5,559 bases of DNA from Spirochaetae bacterium HGW-Spirochaetae-7 (lineage in GTDB: Bacteria > Spirochaetota > Spirochaetia > Treponematales > UBA12059), in NCBI GenBank assembly GCA_002839245.1, contig PGXR01000192.1, positions 1 through 5,559 of the forward strand, written 5' to 3'. This document shows, piece by piece, positions 1-5,426 of this stretch. A program made the translations under genes and the position numbers. Each line of letters begins with the position of its first letter. The stretch's first letter is position 1. The notes beneath the pieces are model-generated. The model had not been told where the DNA came from. It saw nothing but the letters and a program-made list of their open reading frames with translations, and did not search any database.

Positions 1-81
1 AATCCTGAGGGGCGGTACCGCCGCGGCTGGAAGCAAAGCGGCGGTTGAAAGGATGATCCCCAGAACGATGGCCCTTGGCAT
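1..81 (-). CDS. 5' end of a probable secreted or lipid-anchored protein (partial, runs off the left edge)
   Basis: Only the first 27 codons are inside the window, so the function cannot be named. Reading leftwards from an ATG at 81-79, the frame is open to base 1. It encodes a short basic start (MPR), a hydrophobic stretch (AIVLGIILSTAALL) and a small-residue region (PAAAVPP), which is the shape of a Sec signal peptide with possible cleavage after the Ala run near residue 21. It starts 46 bp after the stop of the DRE-TIM enzyme on the same strand, so it is probably the next gene of the operon. There is no convincing Shine-Dalgarno sequence in front of this ATG. The frame is open further upstream to a GTG at 153-151, an alternative start inside the repeat at the end of the preceding gene. 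A secreted or periplasmic product would fit a transporter operon, but that is inference. Confidence 0.5.
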   Translation of the reverse strand, partial: MPRAIVLGIILSTAALLPAAAVPPLRI

Positions 82-127
82 GGCATATCGATTCTGGGCC
101 CAAACCGCGACGCTGTCAAACAGGCGA

Positions 128-1354
128 TCAGACCGGGGTCTGTCCCCCGGCACGGACCCTACCTACGATCGCCCGGAATTCGTCGTCGTCCACGAGGCCG
201 CGCTTGTGGTTTCCGAGGTCCTTGACGGCGGACAGGACGGCGGCGCCCTGCTCGTCATCGAGCGCACCGAGCCCGAGTTCTTCGAGCTTGTAGTTCACGG
301 ACAGCTTTCCGCTCTTCTTGCCGAGTACGACCTTGCCCTTTCGGCCCACGAGGTCGGGATGAACGGCGAACATCACCAGAGGGTTCTCTACGACCAGGTT
401 GACGCCGATGCCTGATTCACGGGTGAAATTCTCTTCACCCACGACTGGCTTGTTCCGCGCGACGGGAATACCGCTCAGGTCGGCGACGAGGGCTGACAGG
501 TCCTTGAGCGCGGTTATGTTCCGCTCCGAGTCCTCGTTGTAAAGCAGCTTCAACGCCAGGACGAGTTCCTCGAGGGGGGCATTGCCCGTCCTTTCCCCGA
601 GCCCATTGACGCATGAGTGGACGACGCTTGCGCCTGCCCCGACCGCGGCGAGTTCGGTCGCGAGGGCCAGGCCAAAGTCGTTGTGGGTATGGATCTCGAC
701 GGGAAGCTTCGTGGCGGCGATGTATTTGCGGGTCAGCCAGGCTATCGCCTCGGGTGTCGCGCAACCCATCGTGTCGACGATTCCTATCGAATCGGGCGGC
801 GACTCGTCCATGATGCCGCGAAGGAGGGCGTCGAGGTCTTCCTCCCTGGCCCTCGTCGAGTCGTAGGGGAAATAGACCGTGTAGAGCCCCTTGCTCCTGG
901 CGTAGTTGATGATCGGGACGCTCTTGCGGAAAACGTCCTCCCATGTCCACTTGAACTGGTGCAGGAGCTTGGGATACCCGATCGGTACCTCGATGACGAC
1001 CCCGTGGGCGCCGCATGCCACGGCCTGGTCGATGTCCTCCTCCAGCGCCCGCGCGAAGGTGAATATCTTCGACTTGAGCCCGAGCGAACGAATCTCGACT
1101 ATCGCTTCGAAGTCCTCGCGCGAGACCGCTGGCATGCCCGCCTCAATCCTGTCGACGCCTACCAGATTGAGCGCTTTTGCAATGGCAACCTTGTCCGCCT
1201 TGCGGAAGACGACGCCGGGCGTCTGTTCGCCGTCCCGGAGGGTAGCGTCGTGGATCAGCACACTGTGCCTGGGTTCACGCTGTGCCTCGACCTCCTGCCT
1301 GAAGTTGTACGGGCTCACCCAGTGCTCGCCGTCTTTCCTGTAGGTTTCGCTCAT
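128..1354 (-). CDS. LeuA/homocitrate synthase-like DRE-TIM metallolyase (408 aa)
   Basis: This is a divalent-metal TIM-barrel enzyme of the HMGL-like (pyruvate carboxyltransferase) family, probably cytosolic. The family signature DATLRDGEQ lies at residues 36-44, supplying the catalytic Arg40 and metal ligand Asp41. EAGMPAVSRED (71-81) is the synthase-type version of the next strand. IHTHND (221-226) gives the metal ligands His222 and His224. VNGLGERTGN (249-258) is the second family signature, and LGKKSGK (344-350) resembles the GKHSG segment of isopropylmalate and homocitrate synthases. At 408 aa it lacks the C-terminal leucine-sensing domain of full LeuA (about 500 aa or more). It has about 30 extra residues before the barrel (HWVSPYNF). 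The ATG at 1354 has AAGGAG six bases upstream. The family either condenses acetyl-CoA with 2-oxo acids or cleaves related acyl-CoAs. Position behind a TRAP system suggests catabolism or conversion of the imported acid rather than leucine synthesis. Exact substrate is unknown. The last codons lie in a repeat. Confidence 0.93.
   Translation of the reverse strand: MSETYRKDGEHWVSPYNFRQEVEAQREPRHSVLIHDATLRDGEQTPGVVFRKADKVAIAKALNLVGVDRIEAGMPAVSREDFEAIVEIRSLGLKSKIFTFARALEEDIDQAVACGAHGVVIEVPIGYPKLLHQFKWTWEDVFRKSVPIINYARSKGLYTVYFPYDSTRAREEDLDALLRGIMDESPPDSIGIVDTMGCATPEAIAWLTRKYIAATKLPVEIHTHNDFGLALATELAAVGAGASVVHSCVNGLGERTGNAPLEELVLALKLLYNEDSERNITALKDLSALVADLSGIPVARNKPVVGEENFTRESGIGVNLVVENPLVMFAVHPDLVGRKGKVVLGKKSGKLSVNYKLEELGLGALDDEQGAAVLSAVKDLGNHKRGLVDDDEFRAIVGRVRAGGQTPV
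133..150 (-). repeat. GGGGACAGACCCC-type palindromic repeat, copy 1, inside the 3' end of the enzyme gene
   Basis: The plus strand reads CCGGGGTCTGTCCCCCGG, with perfect 6-bp arms (133-138 and 145-150) around a 6-base loop. On the minus strand it contains GGGGGACAGACCCC, the same word as the two copies at 2481-2514 but in the opposite orientation. It encodes the G-G-Q-T-P end of the DRE-TIM enzyme and ends three bases before that gene's TGA (130-128). Confidence 0.8.
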
Positions 1355-1384
1355 GGCTTTCTCCTTGAGAGGTCGAATAACGTC

Positions 1385-1424
1385 AAATTAAAGAGCCGCC
1401 TGGAGAATCACTTCCCAAGGCGGC
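1385..1424 (-). terminator. Stem-loop with T-rich tail between binding-protein and enzyme genes
   Basis: On the minus strand, GCCGCCT (1424-1418) pairs with AGGCGGC (1401-1395). Inside, GG/CC and GAA/TTC extend the stem past single-base bulges to a GTGA loop. The stem is followed directly by TCTTTAATTT (1394-1385). It lies about 37 bp after the stop of the binding-protein gene and 31 bp before the next start codon. That fits a leaky intrinsic terminator or an mRNA-stabilising hairpin that keeps the binding protein more abundant than the downstream enzyme. The tail is interrupted by A's, so full termination is doubtful. Confidence 0.5.
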
Positions 1425-1426
1425 CC

Positions 1427-1440
1427 GGCAGATTGCTGCC
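1427..1440 (-). other. Small stem-loop just after the binding-protein gene
   Basis: GGCAG (1427-1431) and CTGCC (1436-1440) form a perfect 5-bp stem with a 4-base loop. It lies 20 bp beyond the binding-protein stop and directly before the larger hairpin at 1395-1424 in the direction of transcription, so the two form a tandem structure in the intergenic mRNA. Confidence 0.4.
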
Positions 1441-1460
1441 TTATGGACGGAAACCGGAAA

Positions 1461-2429
1461 CTACTTCAGCCAGCCCTGCTCGACGAAGTACTTCTTGGCA
1501 CCGGGGTGGTAGGGGATGAGCATCTGGTCTTCGGGAAGCACGAGGGCCGGCCCGAACTGCTTCATCAGCGACGTCACCGAGTTCAGGGTCTTCAGGTTCT
1601 CGTAGAGAGCCTTGGTCATCTGGTAGGCCAGGTCGTTGTCGAGCTCGACGCGGGTGATGATGATGTCCGGCGGGGTTCCTACCGTGGCCACCGCGTAGGG
1701 CTGGTTGGGATAGGTGTCGGCCGGGATGGTGCGGCGCCCGTAGTTCGGGTTGACCTTCCTGAGGTTGGCAAGCGCCTGGTCGGTAATCGGCAGGATGACG
1801 ACCTTGTTGTCGAGCATCAGCTCGCTCATGCCCGAGGCGCCGAGGGCGAGGCCGAGGATACCGCAGTCAACCTGTCCGTCCTGGAGCATCTCTATGCCCT
1901 GGGTATACTCGACGAAGCTGGCCTTGACGTCCTTGTAGGTCAGTCCGTAGGCCGCCAGCGTCTCGCGGGCGTCGATTTCGCCGCCGGAGCCTACCGGCCC
2001 GACCGCGATGCGCTTGCCCTTGAAATCGGCGATGGACTTGATCCCGCTCGACTTCGAGGCTACGACCTGGAACACGTCGGAGAAGAGACCACCCGTCAGC
2101 GAGCGGAGCCAGGGCATCTTCTCCGGATAGGGAGCGATGCCGTTGGTGGCGCGGTAGGCCTCGAGCGAGCGGCACATGGCGACGTCGATGTCGTTGGTGC
2201 GCAGGAGGTCGATGTTGTTGGCGCTGCCGCCCGTCGCGATAGCCACGACCTTGATGTTGGCGATGTTCTGGTTCCACACCTGGGCCATGGCGATGCCGGT
2301 CGGGTAATTGCTGCCGCTGACGCCGGCGGTACCCATGGACATCTGCTTGATCGGGGCCGCGAAGGCTGCTGATCCTGCGACCGCGAGGATCAGTACCTCG
2401 ACAGCGGCGATCCTGATTGAATTCTTCAT
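1461..2429 (-). CDS. TAXI-family TRAP transporter substrate-binding protein (322 aa)
   Basis: This is the periplasmic receptor of a TRAP transporter, of the TAXI (COG2358-like) type, which captures the substrate and hands it to the membrane permease. Residues 1-24 are a Sec signal peptide (MKNSIR, a hydrophobic core, then AFA before Ala25). The mature protein opens with the family's GTAGVSGSNYPTGIAMAQ (33-50), followed by ATGGSANNIDLL (65-76) and VAMCRS (83-88). It continues with GKRIAVGPVGSGGE (138-151) and ends with the typical IPYHPGAKKYF segment (305-315). Length is normal for TAXI receptors. The ATG at 2429 is preferred over an upstream in-frame TTG (2468) because AAGGAGGA (2443-2436) sits six bases before it and the signal peptide begins there. 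The gene lies 97 bp downstream of its permease. TAXI receptors are known or proposed to bind dicarboxylates, glutamate and similar acids; the ligand here is not readable. Confidence 0.96.
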   Translation of the reverse strand: MKNSIRIAAVEVLILAVAGSAAFAAPIKQMSMGTAGVSGSNYPTGIAMAQVWNQNIANIKVVAIATGGSANNIDLLRTNDIDVAMCRSLEAYRATNGIAPYPEKMPWLRSLTGGLFSDVFQVVASKSSGIKSIADFKGKRIAVGPVGSGGEIDARETLAAYGLTYKDVKASFVEYTQGIEMLQDGQVDCGILGLALGASGMSELMLDNKVVILPITDQALANLRKVNPNYGRRTIPADTYPNQPYAVATVGTPPDIIITRVELDNDLAYQMTKALYENLKTLNSVTSLMKQFGPALVLPEDQMLIPYHPGAKKYFVEQGWLK

Positions 2430-2435
2430 CGTTCG

Positions 2436-2443
2436 TCCTCCTT
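2436..2443 (-). promoter_or_regulatory. Strong ribosome-binding site of the binding-protein gene
   Basis: The minus strand reads AAGGAGGA, ending six bases before the ATG at 2429. It fixes that ATG as the start and excludes the longer TTG-initiated reading. Confidence 0.85.
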
Positions 2444-2477
2444 GAAAGACATAAGACTTCTCGAACAATTATCGCAA

Positions 2478-2517
2478 GCCGGGGACAGACCCCAGAACAA
2501 TAGGGACAGACCCCGGC
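2478..2517. repeat. Paired GGGGACAGACCCC repeat element (copies 2 and 3)
   Basis: Two direct copies of GGGACAGACCCC (2482-2493 and 2503-2514) sit 21 bp apart. Each is a small palindrome (GGG/CCC around ACAGAC). The pair is bounded by perfect 7-bp inverted ends, GCCGGGG (2478-2484) and CCCCGGC (2511-2517), so the whole 40 bp can also fold as one stem-loop. It fills much of the 97-bp gap between the permease stop and the binding-protein ribosome site. The arrangement resembles REP-type dispersed palindromes mobilised by RAYT/IS200-like transposases; that assignment is inference. In the mRNA it could form a hairpin protecting or separating the two messages. Confidence 0.8.
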
Positions 2518-2526
2518 GTCGATCCA

Positions 2527-4491
2527 TTATACCGGTGCGGCCTTTCTGATCTGCTTGACCACGAATACGTAGATGAAGCCGCAGGCGGCAAGCCCGGATC
2601 CCAGGAGATCGGACGTGATTCCAGGCGCTATGAGCGCTACCGCCGCCACGAAGAAGACCGGGCGCAACCAGACCGGCAACTCCATCATGAAGTAACCTTC
2701 GATTGCCATAGAGAGGAAGAAAGTGCCGATTAGTCCGGAAATGGCCGCCCATATGATCTGGAGCGCGGTGGCGTCCAGGAGGAGCATCGCCGGTGAGTAG
2801 ATGAAGAAGAACGGCACGATGAATCCCGCGAGCGCGAGTCTGAAAGCCGTCCAGCCTACCTGGTTCGACTTGGCACCGGAAAGACCCGCGGCTACATAGG
2901 CCGCAAGCGCGACGGGCGGGGTGATGGTCGAGAGGCAGGCATAGTAGAAGACATAGAAGTGGGCCTGGAAGGGGTGGACGCCCATCTTGGTCAGGATCGG
3001 CACGGCGATCGAGGCGGCGATGACGTAGCAGGCGCTGGTCGGAAGCCCCATTCCCAGGATGATCGATACGATCATGACAAGGACCAAGGCGATCGGCAGG
3101 CTGCCGCCAGAAAGCCGTACGATGTTGTCCGACAGGATGATGCCGATGCCGGTCATGGAAAGGACGGCGATGATGAAGCCGGCCGTGGCCATGGCGGTAC
3201 CGATGCTCAGGCTGGCGCGGGCGGAATTGACCGCGATGGCCTTGAGCTCCTTGATGCCGACCCGGGTCTCTTTCCGCATCCACGACAGGATGCCGGTGGC
3301 CAGAACGGTATAGAAGGCGGCGAACAGCGGGGTACGGCCGTCCATCATAAGGTATACGAGGACGAAGATCGGGATGATCATATGGCCGTAACGGAGCACC
3401 GTGTGCAGTACGTCGGGCATATCTTCCTTGTCGAGCCCCTTGAGCCCTATCTTCCTGGCACGCAGGTCGATCTGGAAGTACACGCCCGCGAAGTACAGCA
3501 TCGCCGGAATGATTGCGGCGGCCGCGATGTCGAGGTACCTCATTCCCAGGAACTCGGCCATGATGAAGGCGGCCGAACCCATGATTGGCGGCATGATCTG
3601 ACCGCCCGTCGAAGCCGCGGCCTCTACAGCGCCCGCGAAGTGAGGCTTGTAGCCTATCTTCTTCATGAGGGGAATGGTAAACGCGCCCGTCGTGGCGACG
3701 TTCGTGGCGGCGCTGCCCGAGATCATGCCCATCAGGGCGCTCGCGACGACGGAGACCTTGGCTGGTCCACCGACGAGGCGTCCACCCACTCCAAGGGCCA
3801 GGTCGTTGAAGAGCTTGCCAAGTCCGCTTTTCTCGAGGATGGCGCCGAGTATCACGAAGATTATGAGGTAGGTCGACGATACCGCGATCGGAAGTCCGAA
3901 GATTCCCTGGCTGCCCAGATACATCTGGTAGATGATGCGCTTGATGGACTGGCCGCGATGGGAGAATACGCCGGGAATGTACTTGCCCAGCCATGCGTAG
4001 AGCAGGAACAGGACAGCCAATATCAGCAACTGGGGGCCGACCGCGCGACGGCACGCCTCGAGGACCAGCAGCATCAGGATGCCGCCGACGATATTCTCGG
4101 CCATGCTGGCGACTCCGGCGCGCATCAGGAACGCGTCACGGTCAAGCACCGTGAATACCGTTACCGCAATCGCGGTGAAAAACAGCACCAGGTCCACAGC
4201 GCTGGGGCGGGACCGGATGGACTTCTTCGTGCCTGGATAATACAGGAAGACCAGGGCAAGCACGAAGCCGACGTGGATGGCCCGATGCTTGATGGCTTCG
4301 GGTATCCCGATACCTGATGTGATCATGTGGTAGCCGATGAATATCGAGGAGATCACCAGAATGGCGATTTTCCAGAAATCGCTGAAATTCTTGCGGTATC
4401 TCGACTCTACATCGACTTTTTCAAGAAGGGCCTCTGCATCGACGGGCAATACCTTGGCGATAGGTCCTAGTGCTGAGCTGTCTTTGTTCAC
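2527..4491 (-). CDS. TRAP transporter fused permease, TAXI-associated DctQ-DctM type (654 aa)
   Basis: This inner-membrane protein carries out ion-gradient-driven uptake of the ligand delivered by the adjacent TAXI receptor. It fuses the small (DctQ-like) and large (DctM-like) subunits. Hydrophobic segments near 41-60, 71-86, 99-117 and 131-168 make up the N-terminal part. The DctM core has the signatures GSAATNVATTGAFTIPLM (259-276), AAASTGGQIMPPIMGSAAF (291-309), LGMGLPTSACYVIAA (479-493) and STITPPVALAAYVAAG (521-536), and hydrophobic helices continue to 644. Length is typical for fused TAXI permeases. I chose the GTG at 4491: AGGGGG lies four bases upstream, and the extra 31 codons to an in-frame TTG at 4584 look like untranslated leader. 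The close spacing of that ribosome site leaves some doubt. The permease precedes its receptor; in many TAXI loci the receptor comes first. The substrate is unknown. Confidence 0.96.
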   Translation of the reverse strand: MNKDSSALGPIAKVLPVDAEALLEKVDVESRYRKNFSDFWKIAILVISSIFIGYHMITSGIGIPEAIKHRAIHVGFVLALVFLYYPGTKKSIRSRPSAVDLVLFFTAIAVTVFTVLDRDAFLMRAGVASMAENIVGGILMLLVLEACRRAVGPQLLILAVLFLLYAWLGKYIPGVFSHRGQSIKRIIYQMYLGSQGIFGLPIAVSSTYLIIFVILGAILEKSGLGKLFNDLALGVGGRLVGGPAKVSVVASALMGMISGSAATNVATTGAFTIPLMKKIGYKPHFAGAVEAAASTGGQIMPPIMGSAAFIMAEFLGMRYLDIAAAAIIPAMLYFAGVYFQIDLRARKIGLKGLDKEDMPDVLHTVLRYGHMIIPIFVLVYLMMDGRTPLFAAFYTVLATGILSWMRKETRVGIKELKAIAVNSARASLSIGTAMATAGFIIAVLSMTGIGIILSDNIVRLSGGSLPIALVLVMIVSIILGMGLPTSACYVIAASIAVPILTKMGVHPFQAHFYVFYYACLSTITPPVALAAYVAAGLSGAKSNQVGWTAFRLALAGFIVPFFFIYSPAMLLLDATALQIIWAAISGLIGTFFLSMAIEGYFMMELPVWLRPVFFVAAVALIAPGITSDLLGSGLAACGFIYVFVVKQIRKAAPV

Positions 4492-4543
4492 GGCTCCCCC
4501 TGTTTGCAATGAATGGGAAGGACCTCGTTGCACCAAACATCGC

Positions 4544-4562
4544 GTTGTCGAATTCCGACTAC
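4544..4562. other. Near-palindrome in the permease 5' leader
   Basis: GTCG (4547-4550) and CGAC (4556-4559) flank AATTC, with two further outer pairs (GT/AC) beyond a single mismatch. It lies in the predicted untranslated leader, about 35-50 bases after the predicted transcription start. It could be an alternative dimeric-regulator site or an mRNA hairpin. The match is short and may be chance. Confidence 0.3.
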
Positions 4563-4591
4563 AAGTACGATACCGATGAAACAAGTCTGCT

Positions 4592-4627
4592 TCCTATAGA
4601 ATTATATCCTATATCCTATATCCTATC
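4592..4627. repeat. TCCTATA heptamer array overlapping the permease promoter (operator candidate)
   Basis: Three heptamers are exactly head to tail: TCCTATA (4607-4613), TCCTATA (4614-4620) and TCCTATC (4621-4627). A fourth TCCTATA stands apart at 4592-4598. The three tandem copies fill the spacer between the -35 and -10 hexamers, and the fourth covers the expected transcription start. The inverted word TATAGGA occurs in front of the GntR gene at 5368-5374. This placement fits a repressor site, most simply for the neighbouring GntR protein; binding is inferred, not shown. Confidence 0.65.
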
Positions 4628-4629
4628 AT
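4601..4629 (-). promoter_or_regulatory. Predicted sigma70-type promoter of the TRAP operon
   Basis: On the minus strand a perfect -10 TATAAT (4606-4601) lies 17 bp after ATGATA (4629-4624), which matches four of six bases of TTGACA. Transcription would start near 4594, leaving a leader of about 100 bases before the GTG at 4491. The region is distinctly AT-rich compared with its surroundings. Confidence 0.65.
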
Positions 4630-4651
4630 GCGTTTTCAAAGGGCGCAAGTG

Positions 4652-4688
4652 AAAAAAACATCGTATGCCGGTCAGTTCCTGCCGGGCA
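4652..4688 (-). terminator. Weak intrinsic terminator candidate at the end of the GntR gene
   Basis: On the minus strand TGCCCGG (4688-4682) pairs with CCGGCA (4671-4666) with one bulged C, and CAG/CTG may extend it inward. The stem contains the gene's TGA. A run of seven T's (4658-4652) follows after a 7-base gap. The gap weakens the call. If active, it would separate gntR transcription from the TRAP promoter at 4629-4601. Confidence 0.4.
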
Positions 4689-5337
4689 AGGCCGCCATCG
4701 CCCGCTTTTCACCGTTCTGGAGATGAGCCAGGACAAGCGCGGATATTTTCGCTGCATCCCTCGTCCTGATTGCGGCCAGTATGGAAAGGTGCTCCTGGAT
4801 GACTTCATGCACCACGCGCTCGTGCAGGGCCATCGATCCCTCGGGGTAGTAGCGGATTCGTATGGACATCTGGTGTACCCTGCGTATCATATCGACGAGC
4901 AAGGTGTTGCCGAGGTGAATATAGAAGATCTCGTGCAGCCTGGTATCGCATTCGACATACCGATCGTTGCTGAACGGCTCATCGCGCAGTCCCAGGATCT
5001 TCTCTTCGAGCTCCAGTATCTCGCTTCCGGGTATCAACTCGGCACTCAGGCCGGCAGCGTAGGGCTCAAGCAACTGCCGCATCTCCCAGGTATTCCGAAT
5101 GTCCACCTCGCGGATGTCGGTGACCATGGCGCCTTTGTTGGGAATCAGCCTGACGAGGCCGTCTGCTTCCAACCTGACGAGGGCCTCCCTGACAGGGGTA
5201 GCGCTGACGCTGAACTCTTCCGCCAGGTGGTCAATCTGCAGGACGGCATTGGGCCGATAGATGTTTTTCAGTATCAAGTCGCGGAGGGCGTCGTACAGCT
5301 GCTCCCGCATCGAAAGGCTTACGATTTTTTTGGTCAT
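4672..5337 (-). CDS. GntR-family transcription regulator, FadR subfamily with FCD domain (221 aa)
   Basis: This is a DNA-binding dimer that responds to a small ligand, usually a carboxylate or sugar acid in this subfamily. Residues 10-75 form the winged helix: MREQLYDALRDLIL opens it, LAEEFSVSATPVREALVRLEADGLV (38-62) holds the recognition helix, and NKGAMV (67-72) is the wing. The rest is an all-helical FCD domain with the usual metal-site residues Asp131, His135, His183 (QEHLSIL) and His205 (LAHLQ). Length is normal. The ATG at 5337 is preferred over a GTG at 5346 because AGAAGG sits eight bases before the ATG and would overlap the GTG. It is the first gene of the cluster, 180 bp before the permease on the same strand. 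It most likely controls the transporter operon and itself. Repressor is the commoner mode in the family, but activation is possible. The effector is unknown. Confidence 0.94.
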   Translation of the reverse strand: MTKKIVSLSMREQLYDALRDLILKNIYRPNAVLQIDHLAEEFSVSATPVREALVRLEADGLVRLIPNKGAMVTDIREVDIRNTWEMRQLLEPYAAGLSAELIPGSEILELEEKILGLRDEPFSNDRYVECDTRLHEIFYIHLGNTLLVDMIRRVHQMSIRIRYYPEGSMALHERVVHEVIQEHLSILAAIRTRDAAKISALVLAHLQNGEKRAMAALPGRN

Positions 5338-5345
5338 GTCAGGCA

Positions 5346-5351
5346 CCTTCT
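5346..5351 (-). promoter_or_regulatory. Ribosome-binding site deciding the GntR start
   Basis: AGAAGG on the minus strand ends eight bases before the ATG at 5337. It would directly abut or overlap the alternative GTG (5346-5344), so the shorter protein is favoured. Confidence 0.6.
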
Positions 5352-5367
5352 TCCTGGATCTCCAGCA

Positions 5368-5385
5368 TATAGGAAATATCCTGTA
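5368..5385. promoter_or_regulatory. Inverted-repeat operator candidate in front of the GntR gene
   Basis: TATAGGA (5368-5374) and TCCTGTA (5379-5385) are inverted arms, six of seven paired, around AATA. The arm is the reverse complement of the TCCTATA heptamer at the TRAP promoter. It lies just downstream of the predicted gntR transcription start, a usual place for autorepression. Recognition by the GntR protein is inference. Confidence 0.55.
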
Positions 5386-5396
5386 TTCGGGAGCAT

Positions 5397-5424
5397 ACTA
5401 TACCACGCCCTCCTTCGTTTTGAA
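5397..5424 (-). promoter_or_regulatory. Predicted promoter of the GntR gene
   Basis: On the minus strand TTCAAA (5424-5419, four of six to TTGACA) and TATAGT (5402-5397, five of six to TATAAT) are separated by 16 bp. Transcription would start near 5390, giving a leader of about 53 bases that contains the inverted repeat at 5368-5385. Confidence 0.45.
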
Positions 5425-5426
5425 TA

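Noticed and set aside
617..1519. Long plus-strand open frame (300 codons) opposite the DRE-TIM enzyme gene
   Set aside because: It is antisense to a gene with clear family motifs, its translation shows no recognisable domain, and long antisense frames are expected in GC-rich coding DNA.
1443..2372. Plus-strand open frame (309 codons) opposite the TAXI receptor gene
   Set aside because: Low-complexity translation rich in V, G, D and L, fully antisense to a certain gene.
2430..2468. Upstream TTG start (2468) for the receptor
   Set aside because: A strong ribosome site and the signal peptide both point to the ATG at 2429.
2426..4054. Minus-strand open frame (542 codons) overlapping the permease gene in another frame
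   Set aside because: Arg/Pro-rich translation without family features; the permease frame carries all the motifs.
2959..4317. Plus-strand open frame (452 codons) opposite the permease gene
   Set aside because: Its translation is highly charged (rich in D, H, G, R), the usual shadow of hydrophobic transmembrane codons; no start context or motif.
4492..4584. Upstream TTG start (4584) for the permease
   Set aside because: The 31 extra residues are not hydrophobic or family-like, and they lie in the AT-rich leader immediately after the predicted transcription start.
4592..4627. CRISPR-like array
   Set aside because: The units are 7 bp and contiguous, with no spacers; they are simple tandem repeats.
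4470..4652. Plus-strand open frame (60 codons) across the gntR-permease gap
   Set aside because: No ribosome site and no recognisable protein; it runs against the promoter and repeat array.
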